From Lathyrus oleraceus (lineage: Eukaryota; Streptophyta; Magnoliopsida; Fabales; Fabaceae), in NCBI RefSeq assembly GCF_024323335.1, contig NC_066579.1, positions 247,931,575 through 247,995,574 on the forward strand: a stretch of 64,000 bases of DNA, read 5' to 3'. The notes under the pieces are model-generated. The model was not told where the DNA came from and did no database searches. It saw only the letters and a list, made by a program, of their open reading frames with translations. Both the position numbers and the translations under genes were made by a program. This document shows, in pieces, positions 23,401-33,360 of this stretch. The number at the start of each line of letters is the position of its first letter. The stretch's first letter is position 1.

Positions 23401-25126
23401 TTTTGCATATTATTTTTTGTGTGTGGTATGTTTAATGAGCATAGTCCATTATACTATGCTCTAACATGCATTAACACCAAAATTCTATTGCTCAGCCTCA
23501 AATAGTTGTGACTTCTACATAAGTCCAATTACGATTACTTAACATAGCGCTAAATTTTTGACACAAAAAGGCATAACATTCTAGTTAGTGAGATTGTAAG
23601 TCTCCCCTCTTTCATGGTATTGTGTGGAAACTTGACCTTTTTTCCTTTCTTTGGAAGATGTCTTGGTTCAAGGATCCACGCTTGTGATAAGTGGGTTTCA
23701 TGTTCTCCAAAGAATGACTTAAACAAAAAAGCAAAAGCAATACTGACTTCTAACTCATTAACAACTAACATTTAATTTCAAGCCATTTACTTTTAATGCC
23801 ATTTAATTTTAAGCTCTATTCATTTGCCATTATTCATACCATTCTAATTGTTTATATTAATGCCATTTTCACTTTGCCCACTTAGACCATATTGTGTGAT
23901 ATATCTTGTTTGTGCATATTTTGTTTGCTTGTGTGGTCTTTGACCATTAATGTTCATAATAAGAACAAAAACCCTAAAAAAACTATTGTGTGGACTATTG
24001 GTTTGATCTTGGACAATTGGACTTAGAATTTAGACAACATCCCTATGCAAAAGGACTTGGCCAATGCCATTTTTCATGTAACCAAGTGCTTGCAATTTGA
24101 AACTTCATATGATACATCATTGAAGATCCATTTGAATTCATCTGCAGCATGATCATTGTGAAGCTGTTATTTTGAACCTGTGACGTGTGGAAATCATCTG
24201 CTACATAAGTCAATTTGAAGAAGATTATGGAGTGGCTAAAGCTTAGATGTGGCCATCTTTATTTGATGCCTTGCTCTTCAAGTTAATATGTTATGCATTG
24301 TTTGTTGCTTGATTCTAATGTCTAAGGGAATTTGGGTTTCTATATGGTATTCTTGCATATTGGATTGCAACCCGTTGGTCAGATCTTTTCAACTCTTAAC
24401 TTTTAAATTTATGCTTAGGATTAGTCTCTTCATCTCCTCCCCACTTCTTGAATTTCAAAAATCTCTCCCTCCTTTCAAAAATATTATTTGCTTGTGTTTG
24501 TAGATTTTTAAACTTTGACCACTTTTGCAAGCTAGAAACCTTGGCCTTAAGCCATTGCATTTTCAAACTTCTTTTCTTAAATCAAACTTATAAATATACT
24601 TAATTATACTTGACTTAAAATCTTCAAAATCCAAAAACAACTAACTCATTCAAACCATTTTCTAGGCCTTTGTGCCTTTTAAACCTAATGTTTGTTAAAA
24701 GCAATGCATCCACTTTGAAATTTGTATCACGAACTACGGGGTTTTGATCCCTCATTTTTATGTTGGTATGTAGGCACAAGTTCGAAGGTCTTGTCAAATA
24801 CAAAAATATAATTAATGAATTCTTTACTCATCCCCCCATTCTATTTGTTTGTAAACATTACTTTGTACAAAATACATATGCACACAAGAAAGGGCTCCCT
24901 ATGAGTACCTAGGACACTTAGGGGGCTAACACCTTCCCTCTGTGTAAAAAAATCCCCTTACTTGTGATCTCTGGAATTTTATTAGTTTTTATTTGAAAAC
25001 TTCTTATTTTTGGGTTTTGTTCGTACTTTTCCCTTTTCCCTTGGAAACAATAAAGGTGTGGTGGCGACTCTTGTTATTTGATGTCTTGCTTATCCATAGC
25101 TTGATGATCATGAATTTATCGCTACA
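20427..25126 (+). repeat. 3' LTR of element B
   Basis: 4.70 kb, TGTAAGACCC…GCTACA. The 'gaactacggggttttgatccctcat' and 'ggtatgtaggcac' motif is at 24732-24778, 'aataaa' at 25048-25055, and a PBS-like TGGCGACTCT at 25062-25071. It contains open frames up to 89 codons that lack coding character. Confidence 0.92.
21939..21946 (+). promoter_or_regulatory. TATA box of element B 3' LTR
   Basis: TATAAATA in 'aaatgctataaatacaaggcc'. Element A's 3' LTR has TATAAATA in the same context (51071-51078). The distance to the LTR end (about 3.2 kb) implies a very long R/U5. It could drive transcription out of B into the flanking remnant of element C (antisense to it). Confidence 0.7.
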
Positions 25127-25131
25127 CACAC
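25127..25131. repeat. Target-site duplication of element B, right copy (CACAC)
   Basis: Identical to 3526-3530. Confidence 0.9.
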
Positions 25132-25356
25132 CTCTATGGTTAACCCCTTTTACTTTCTTGGTTTAAAATCAAGGCAAGTATTAAGAAACTTCGGGGGAAG
25201 AAGAGCCTTCTTGACAATAGAATTGGTCATGAGCCGACCTTTTTTAGGACTTTAAATCTAGATTTCCTGCTTGACTTTATTTTTTAAATAGCAATTGTAG
25301 GGTTGGTGGACCACTTTGTAATCATCTTGGCTTTTAGCGGATTAATGAATATTTCA
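25132..25356. other. Junction between outer LTR-like repeat and the end of element C
   Basis: The first ~45 bp ('ctctatggttaacccctttt', then 'actttcttggttta') continue the degraded tandem-repeat unit of the left flank. The rest, up to the integrase stop, is AT-rich with no gene. I could not identify the polypurine tract or LTR edge of the minus-strand element C here. Confidence 0.5.
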
Positions 25357-26500
25357 CTATGTTTGGATTTTAATCTCTTGTAGCATAGGTTTATATTTCT
25401 TTAAATATTTCCAATTTACTCTCAAGATCCTTCGATTTATATCCATCTCCTGAATCTCATAGGCATTATTCATAAACGTTCGGATTATTTGAAACGGTAC
25501 CTTCCATTTTGGTGACCATTTACCTAGAGTTCGATCTTTTCGATCCATAGGTAGAATTACCTTCCAAACACAATTATTTACTGCAAAGGTTTTCGTTTTA
25601 AACCTTCTGTTGTACACTCTAGCCACACGCGCTTTTTGTCATATTAACACGTCCATTACGACCAATCTTTCTTCGTATAAATCCGTCAGTTTGTCGAATA
25701 ATAATTTCCAATATTGTTCCCGTTGGATATCGTTCTGCCATTGCACTCTGACTGATTGCAAACAAATCTATGTTGGTAACACAACATCGTGCCCAAATGT
25801 CAAATAGAAAGGCGTCAAATCTGTTGCCTCTTTTGGGGATGTTCAACAAGCCCATAAAATCTGGTCTAGTGTTTTGTGCCAGTTCTTTGATTAAACTAAT
25901 CATCACTTTGTTAGCCGCTTCGACTTGGCCATTTGCTTTGGCGTAATAAGGCGTGGAAGTAACCAACCTGAATCCTGTTTCAAGGGAAAATTCCTGCATC
26001 TTTTGTCCCACAAAAACTTAACCTTGATTTGTGTTAATGGTTCCGGGAATCCCAAACCTATATACGATGTGTTTTTGAATGAATTCGATCACAGCCTCTT
26101 GATCCACTTTTACCAAAGGGATATCTTCTATCCATTTTGTAAAGCAGTCTATTCCGACGAGGATAAACTTTTGTTATTTTGATGAAGTCGGTCGAATTTC
26201 GCTGATGACATCTACCGCCCACCCTCGAAAAGGCCATGGCTTGATAATTGCATGCAACTTACTTGATGGTATATGTTGGTCGCTCGTGTGCATCTTACAT
26301 TCTTCGCACCCTTAGACGAACTCGATACAATCTTTTAACATACTTGTCCAATAAACGACCTATCGGAATAAAAGCCATTTCATCTTATGGTCTGCTTGGT
26401 GTGCCCCACAGGCTCCACTGTGTACTTCAGATATGGCCAAGTAAGCTTCTGTATTTCAAAGACACTTGAGAAATATTCCTTCTAAAGATTTCTTTAACAA
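25357..26500 (-). pseudogene. Integrase of element C, broken
   Basis: Reading the minus strand from 26500: the zinc-binding region holds a His/Cys pattern with a final C-x-x-C (GCEECKMHTSDQHIP near 26300). The core begins with WAVDVI near 26215, then VGIDCFTKWIEDIPLVKVDQ. The second catalytic Asp is replaced (GTINTNQG near 26030). The Glu is kept (NGQVEAANK, near 25930). The C-terminal domain (GKWSPKWKVPFQI) sits at about 25490-25540 and the frame ends at 25357. At least four stops and frame changes. Confidence 0.85.
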
Positions 26501-26719
26501 CTCATTTCCTATGCATACATAACTGAAAGCCTTGTACTTGATTTTCCTGTCAGTGTTTTCAACTGGATTTTCCTAGTAATCTATGATTGGTCTTATCCAA
26601 TTTGATTGTGATAAATTGTCAATGGCAAAAACTTCGTGTCTTGCAAGAATTTCAAAAATTTTGAGACATTCGTTGCAGCTGAAGTTGTTGTCAGAGTCTT
26701 CTTCGTCGGAGTCTTCTTC

Positions 26720-27230
26720 TTAGCTGAAGCTGTTGTCGGAGTCCCATGCCCCCCTAGTTTTTGGGATTGCCATACTACGTGACGGTGGGACATTTGACAC
26801 CATCTTTTCCTTTATCTTAATAAAATCCTTGAGCTTTTCTTTCGATATCTTGTACCCTAAGGCGATTTGTGCTAACTCGTTGGCTTCTTGGTTCTTCATC
26901 CTTGGCACATGGGTAATGCTGACAACCTCGAAGCATTCCAATAGTTGTGTCACCATTGCGAAATACATCAACAAATTTTCTTTAATGCACTTGTACTCTC
27001 GTGTGATTTATCTAATCACCGATTCCGAGTCTCCCGTAACCTCTACTTTCTTGGCCCTTAAATCTCTTATGATTTTGAGACCAGTTATTAAGGCTTCTTA
27101 CTCTGCTTCATTAGTGGAACATTTTCCGTCGATATTACATTTTAAATTCGTTGGAATGTTTTATGGGGATAATATTAACACCCCAACTCTTGTTCCATTC
27201 TTGTGGTTTGACTCATCGAAATATCATCGC
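26720..27230 (-). pseudogene. Second (archaeal-type) RNase H of element C, broken
   Basis: Minus-strand motifs in order: YFDES near 27215, NEAE then a stop then EALITGL near 27110, VTGDSESVIR near 27030, and MKNQEANELAQIALGYKIS near 26860-26910. The acidic D-E-D pattern is that of the extra RNase H known in Tat elements. Internal stops break it. Confidence 0.8.
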
Positions 27231-27667
27231 CAAGGGTTTGTGTCAACCATGTTTAGTGAAGGTTCAACTATGGCATGATCCACAATAAAATTTGCCACTA
27301 TCTGGCCCTTCATAGCCCTCAAAGGCTTATATGTTAAAGAAAATTTTGTTAATGCTAGAGCCCATTTCCCAATTCGGCTATGCATAATAGGTTTTGACAA
27401 CATATGTTTAATAACATCACAATGAGACGAAACATAAACATCAACTACTTTAATATATTGCTTTAATTTCATACATGATAAATACAGGCATAGGCATAGT
27501 TTTTCAATCATATTGTACCTAGTTTCAACATCCATCAAAATTCGATTAAGGTAGTATATGGGTCTTTCGACACCACTGACATCCTCTTGAGCTAACATAC
27601 TTCCTATGTTTGTATCTGATGCAGCAATATACAAACTCATATTCTTATTCTTACTGGGAGGTAACAA
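27224..27667 (-). pseudogene. RT-linked RNase H of element C
   Basis: 147 codons open. It starts LYIAASDTNIGSMLAQEDVS and continues PIYYLNRILMDVETRYNMIEK, then LTKFSLTYKPLRAMKGQIVA and NFIVDH. This is the typical Ty3/gypsy RNase H stretch after RT. It overlaps the following domain in another frame. Confidence 0.85.
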
Positions 27668-27715
27668 AATTGGATGGCGTCGAAAGCGTCTTGTTGCTCT
27701 TGTCCCTAGTGAAAA

Positions 27716-28500
27716 TCACTTTCCTTCTTGGTCTTGAGGAGTGGCGAAAAATCCCTCGTCTTGCCACTTAGATTCGATATGAATCTTCTCAACAAGTTTA
27801 TCTTCCCCAACAAAGACTGGAGTTGTTTCTTTGTCGACGGAGGCTTGAAATCCAAAATTTCTTGTCTTGTTTTGATTGATCTTGATGCCTTTATTGTGTA
27901 CCACGAAACCTAAGAAGTCTCCTGCATGTACACCAAAAGCACATTTTAATGGATTCATTTTTAATCCATATTTTCTCATTCTCTTAAATGAGTGTAGAAG
28001 GTGATCAAGATGATCATTTTTAGATGACGATTTTATCACAATATCATCAATGTATACCTGCATAAATTTTTCAATGAAATCATGGAATATAACATTCATG
28101 GCTCTTTGATAGGTTGCCCCAATGTTTTTTTAACCAAATGATATGACAACCCATTCGTATTTCCCCAAAGCTCCAGGACATCGAAACGCCGTCTTGGGGA
28201 TATCATCCTCTGCTATGAGGATTTGATTATAGCTAGAATAGCCATCAAGCATACTCGGATATTTGAAGCCTACGTCCGAATCAACTAGCATCTCCTCCAC
28301 AACATCGAATACTCATCTTTTGGAGTAGCATTATTTAAATCTCTAAAATCTATACAGACTCTGAGAGTTCCATTTTTCTTAATAACATGTACTATATTAG
28401 CTACCCAGTCGACATACGTTGCATTTCTGATGAACCGACTATTGAGAAGACTTTCAATCTCCTGCTTGATATTTATAGTGATCTATGGAGAAAACCATCA
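27716..28500 (-). pseudogene. Reverse transcriptase of element C, broken
   Basis: Reading from 28500 downwards: a degraded N-terminal RT with DFRDLN-like remains near 28350, then IPKTAFRCPGALGKYEWVV near 28170-28220, a stop at about 28128, then GATYQRAMNVIFHDFIEKFM. The catalytic YIDD has its two Asp codons at 28043-28048. LHSFKRMRKYGLKMNPLKCA and DFLGFVVHNKGIKI follow. The 3' part is lost in frameshifts near 27716. Confidence 0.87.
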
Positions 28501-28912
28501 GGGATGTTGCTTTACTGGCCTTTTCCCATGTTAAATAGGCAATAGGTGCTCCACAACACTTCGATCTAGACCAGGCATTTCGCCGTAGTTCTAGGCGAAA
28601 CAGTCTCTGTATTTTGTCAACACTTTGATCAGTTTAACCTTCATCTTTGACCCAACTTTAATACTTATGTACATTGGTTTTTTTGTGACTCCATCTCTTG
28701 GATCAAGTTCTTCAAGTGGGTCTTGTGCTTGCATTTTTTACAACCCATTCAATGGGTTTTTCTCAAACCCCAAAGGCTCATTGTCATAGATGCAATCAAG
28801 CCTCCGAATTTCTGAAGTAGTTGTTTGGTCTTGTCGACCATCTTCTACCTCTTTCTCTTTTAGAGACAAGTCCTGAAGTCTCTCCCTTTCTAGGGATACC
28901 TTTATTTTGTTT
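28501..28912 (-). pseudogene. Protease-RT linker of element C
   Basis: A 67-codon frame (28941-28738) with KVSLERERLQDLSLKEKEV and EIRRLDCIYDNEPLGFEKNP. This acidic/charged linker is usual between protease and RT in such elements. No separate function can be named. Confidence 0.55.
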
Positions 28913-29530
28913 TTAGGGAAATAGGCCAAAATTCGAGCCAAACATTATGACCCAGCAGTCATCTCCATCGGCTGTAGGCCACCCTGTAGGTGGAATTACC
29001 ATCTCTGGCTCCATTTCTTCTTCAACATCCCATATGAATCCGTAGTCGGGATCAAGAATTAACATGTGACTGGTTTTGACTGAAGTATAGGACCCTGATT
29101 CGTCATCACAAGGCGCGATGTTTGCCAAATGTTGGTCGAAAGATTTCTTCGAGCCCTTGGCCTCATCAATCCTATAATAACTCTGGTCAGATTTGGTGTT
29201 TCCTATAATGTCGTCCTTTCGCCATATTATGAGCCTTTGATGTACAGCTGAGGGTACTTCTCCTATTCCATGGATCCATTCTCGTCCTAGGAGTAGTTCA
29301 AAATTTGCTTTGGAATTATTTACCATCAAAAGCGTCGAGCGCGTGGTCATGCCAACGGTTATATCGACCTGGATAACACCAAGTATATTATTGGTTTTTC
29401 CTTCGTAGTTGGATAGAACCATATTGTGCTATTGGAGATCATCATCGCCCTTACCCCATTTTTTTGAATAGGTTATAAGGTATTAAGTTGACAGTTGCAC
29501 CCCCATCTACAAATACCTTGTTCACATGTT
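28913..29530 (-). pseudogene. Aspartic protease of element C
   Basis: The active-site region reads VDGGATVNLIP (codons for D-G-G at + positions 29499-29507), followed by a stop and a 169-codon frame from 29422: VLSNYEGKTNNILGVIQVDI, ANFELLLGREWIHGIGEVPS. D-G-G in place of D-[ST]-G is a variant I recall from related legume elements, so it may not mean loss of activity. Confidence 0.8.
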
Positions 29531-29641
29531 ATCCTATTGACCTTATCCCTTATGAATAAAGGCTTCATATTGACCTTATCCCTTTGGCATAAAGTCTTCT
29601 TTCTATTTTGGATACTTCTGATACCATATCGTATTTAGCAG
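29531..29641 (-). other. Element C sequence next to the insertion of element A
   Basis: Continues the minus-strand gag-protease linker; it includes a near-repeat of 'attgaccttatccctt' (29540-29580). No complete domain. Confidence 0.5.
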
Positions 29642-29646
29642 GCAAT
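29642..29646. repeat. Target-site duplication of element A, left copy (GCAAT)
   Basis: GCAAT precedes the LTR start TGTAAG at 29647 and recurs at 54253-54257. Confidence 0.95.
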
Positions 29647-32600
29647 TGTAAGACCCCAATTTGGACCCTAAGATCCCTCATGCAATTCCATCATAAGCAT
29701 TAGCATTGGGATCATATCTTGGCATCCTCCTCACACCTCTTTCATTGGGTTTGTTTTGGTAGATATCACCAAGCACATTGTGATTATATCATGCTTGTAT
29801 TTTATCATTTCACTAACAAAAATACCAAAAATATGTCTTTGCATTTGTCTATGTCTTTTGTAGGAAGGGCATGATTCCATTGATTCATCAAGTTCACATC
29901 TAGGGTTTGAGACCCTCATGAACAAAGAGCATAACCAAGAATTCATTCAATAATGGTTATGAACATCATATATGAGGCCCAATGTTCTCTACATATTATA
30001 TTGATCAAGATTTCTTCAAGAGTTTGAGGGTGATTTGCCTTGGAAACCCTAGTTTGACTGGGTATCTTGAGTAACTTCTCCAACAAGCTATCTCACCAAT
30101 TGATCAAATTTCTCAAGGGACACTTAAAATTTCACCATCTTAAGCATATATGATCTACCTTGAGCCAATAAAGTCAAGAGAATTGGAAGTTAGTATGTTG
30201 GTTGATGGTTGTTGGCTAGATGAATTCATTTGATCAAAGCCGGGTCTCCCTAGACCCTATTTCCTATGCTTTTCACCATACAAAAATGATTCCAAGAGAA
30301 ACATTACTCTAAATGGCATTCGAAACAACTTTCATGTTGATACCTAGAGCTAGTTTTTCTTGGAAGATCATTTTCTATGTTGAAACATTATAGGCGGTTT
30401 TGTCTACACTCTAATTTGAAAGCCAACCTCCCAAGGCCATAACTTGCTCAATTTTTATGAGATGAAATATTTCCAAGTTGCACAATAAACTTCAATGTGT
30501 CTACTTCAACGTTGATGTTTGGATTGGGAGCTAATTCAACTTTTTTGAGCATGTGATATGAGGTTACATTATAGGTCACTTTTCACCTATACCATTGATC
30601 AAGTCTTTTTTTCAAACTTCAAAAATGCATAACTCTATCATTTTAAATCCAAATGACATGAAATGGGTGACCATTTTTAAGGTCTTTGAGAGAGCTACAA
30701 CTTTTATGAAGACACGTTTCTCATTTCGATTCTCTCAAATTCTTGCTCAATTCTATTGATTTTTTGGTTGTCTAAAGTCCTACCAATTTAGGCAAGAAGA
30801 TTGAGTTGCTTTGAGGCCAAATCAAAACAACTCAGTTCATGTACCTCAAATTTCAACTCCATGTATCTCTCAATCTACTTGGAGTTAGGATGAACTGAGG
30901 TCAGATTCGTGCTCTACGCCATTTTGTCTTTCAGATCATGTCCTCCTTTTTCATTTTTTTAATGGTGATGAGTGAACCAGTCCGACCAGGATTGCCGGAG
31001 AAGACGATCGGCCTTTGGACGCCGGTTATGTGCTGGCTTGGTTCTAAGCCTTTGGATTGATTTGAATTGTTTTAATCTGGAGCGTGCATTTGAATTACCA
31101 ATGTTGCCACACGCTGACTAATGACCAACTAGCATAACGCGTTCCTGGCCACTTGATCTGCCACCTCAATTGATGAGGGTGATCAAGTGGTCCATGCTTT
31201 TTCAGATACTTTAATTTTCATTTTATTTGCTTTATTTTCAATAATTCGTATTAAATTCAATATTGATCCAAAAAATATGGGACTTTCACCAAAAAAATTC
31301 AAATATTTTTCTCTTTCATATTCTGAATTAAAATTATTTTTTGGATCATTATTAATATTTTTCATGAATTAATTGATTTTGCATTTGTTTTTAATTGTTT
31401 AAAAATATTTTTAAATGTCTAAAAATTATGAAATATTCTCTCCAAGGTCCTTTGACCTTGTTTGACCTATGATAAATCTCATGGCCATTTCTTTGGTGTT
31501 TTGATGAGATTTTAGGAATTGGACAAACCATGTTTAATTTAAATGCACTATTTTAGTATTTTTTAATTTGAATAAGTGCCAAATAAATTTGTTGACCAAT
31601 TGTGATGGCTTGTTTATGTTTGACTCTTGTTGTTGGGCCTTGGTCAACGTTGATTTGACTTTGTCAAATTAATATCATTGGATTTAGGGGATTGATGGAA
31701 TGTACATTCCATCTCCCAAAATGAATGGATGGTATTAATTTGGTAAAAGTCCTCCTTTGACCAATTTGTGATTTCATTCATTCCCCTCCCACTTCATCTT
31801 ATTCCCTTTCTTCACTCAATCATTCCATTTGGCCTATGACATCTCAAAGTCCTAATGCTAGTTGATTGAAAAATTGACATGAGCATGGATGAGATTAGGC
31901 CACACCTTTTGCATATTCTTTTTGTGTGTGGTATGTTTCATGAGCATAGTCCATTATACTACGTCACTAACATGCATTAGCACCAAAATTCTATTGCCCA
32001 ACCTCAAATAGTTGTGACTTCTACATAAGTCCAAGTACGATTGCTTAACATAGCGCTAAATTTGTGACATAAAAGGCATAAACATTCTAGTTAGTGAGAT
32101 TGTAAGTCTCTCCTATTTCATGGTATTGTGTGGAAACTTGGCCTTCTTTCCTTCCTGTGGAAACATGGTATTGTGTTGAAATTCATCTTATACTCCTTTG
32201 AAGACATCTCTAAGTTCATCTACAACATGATCATTGTGAAGCTGTTATTTTGAACCTGTGATTTGTGGAATTCATCTGCTACATGGGCTATTTTGAAGAA
32301 GATCATGGAATGGATAAGCTATTTTCAAGATAATATAATTGGGCATTTATGTGTGTCTTTATTCTAAAAGTCCAAGGGAATACTGGGTTTCTATTGACAT
32401 TCTTGTCTATTGGATTGCTACCCATTTGGTCAGATCTTTTCAACTCTAAACTTTTAATTTTTGTGCATAGGATAGTCTCTTCATCTTCCCCATATTTATT
32501 TAATTTCAAAATCTCTTCCTCCATTTTTAAAAATCTTCTTTGTGTGAACTACTTTTGTTCTAAACTCTGACCACTTTGCAAAAAGATAGAAACTTTGGCC

Positions 32601-32964
32601 TTATGCCATTCCATTTTCAAACTTTATTTTTTTTAAATCAAACTTGTAAATAAACTTAACTATACTTGACCTAAACTTTCAAAAAGTCAAAAAGAACTAA
32701 CCCATTCAAACCCTTTTAGGCCTTTGTACCTTTCAAACTTAATTTTGTTAAAAATAATACATCCACTTTGAAATTTGTATCACGAACTACGAGGTTTTGA
32801 TCCCTCATTTTTATGTTGGTACGTAGGCACAAGACCGAAGGTCTTGTCAAACACAAAAATATAATTAATGAATTCTTTTATCATCCCCCCATTCTATTTT
32901 TTTTTAAACCTCACTTTGTACAAAATACATATGCACACAAAAAAGGCTCCTTAGGACACTTTGG

Positions 32965-32967
32965 GTG
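32965..32967. repeat. Target-site duplication of the CACTA element, left copy (GTG)
   Basis: GTG before CACTAC. The right copy is 36770-36772. The 3' LTR of A reads 'ctttgggtgctaacacc' without interruption at 54040-54056. Confidence 0.9.
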
Positions 32968-32989
32968 CACTACGCCAAAAATGACTTTT

Positions 32990-33345
32990 AACAGCGCATC
33001 TTAGACAGCGCTTTTAAAAGAAAGCGCTGTCTAAGGTTAAAATTAAAATAAAACACGGAAAATGTTCCAAAAAAATAATGAAAGCGCTGTCTAAGGGGGG
33101 GTCTTAGACAGCGCTTTCTAAAAGCGCTGTCTAAGACCCCCCCTTAGACAGCGCTTTTAGAAAGCGCTTTTAAATATAGACCTTAGTCAGCGCTTTTGAT
33201 AAAGCGCTGTCTAAAGTCTTTAAATTAAAAAAAAAATTAAAACCAAAAGCGCTGTCTAAGGGGGGGTTTAGAAAGCGCTTTTGGAAAGCGCTGTCTAAGG
33301 CATACCTTAGAAAGCGCTTTCCACAAAAGCGCTGTCTAAGGTCTA
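32990..33345. repeat. Left subterminal repeat region of the CACTA element
   Basis: Roughly ten copies of the 15-bp 'ttagacagcgctttt' unit in both orientations, separated by short AT-rich spacers. Several are arranged head to head and can form hairpins (for example 33080-33150). Confidence 0.88.
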
Positions 33346-33360
33346 ATTAAAATAAAATTT

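Larger units (their letters stand above)
3531..25126 (+). mobile_element. Element B: near-complete Ogre-like Ty3/gypsy retrotransposon with a nested insertion
   Basis: About 21.6 kb bounded by LTRs and a CACAC duplication. Order: 5' LTR 3531-5681, PBS 5691, ORF1 6553-8028, gag-protease 8271-11631, intron 11632-11888, RT first part 11889-12687, inserted element N1 12688-17055, RT/RNase H remainder 17061-17865, 3' UTR with tandem repeats, PPT 20414-20426, 3' LTR 20427-25126. The layout matches the Ogre branch of the Tat lineage. It is defective: stops in ORF1, gag and pol, a mutated protease, no second RNase H or integrase, and a 2.5-kb deletion in the 5' LTR. Confidence 0.92.

Noticed and set aside
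33080..33150. Possible microRNA precursor or MITE in the hairpin-rich CACTA end
   Set aside because: The hairpins are explained by head-to-head copies of the subterminal 15-bp repeat.
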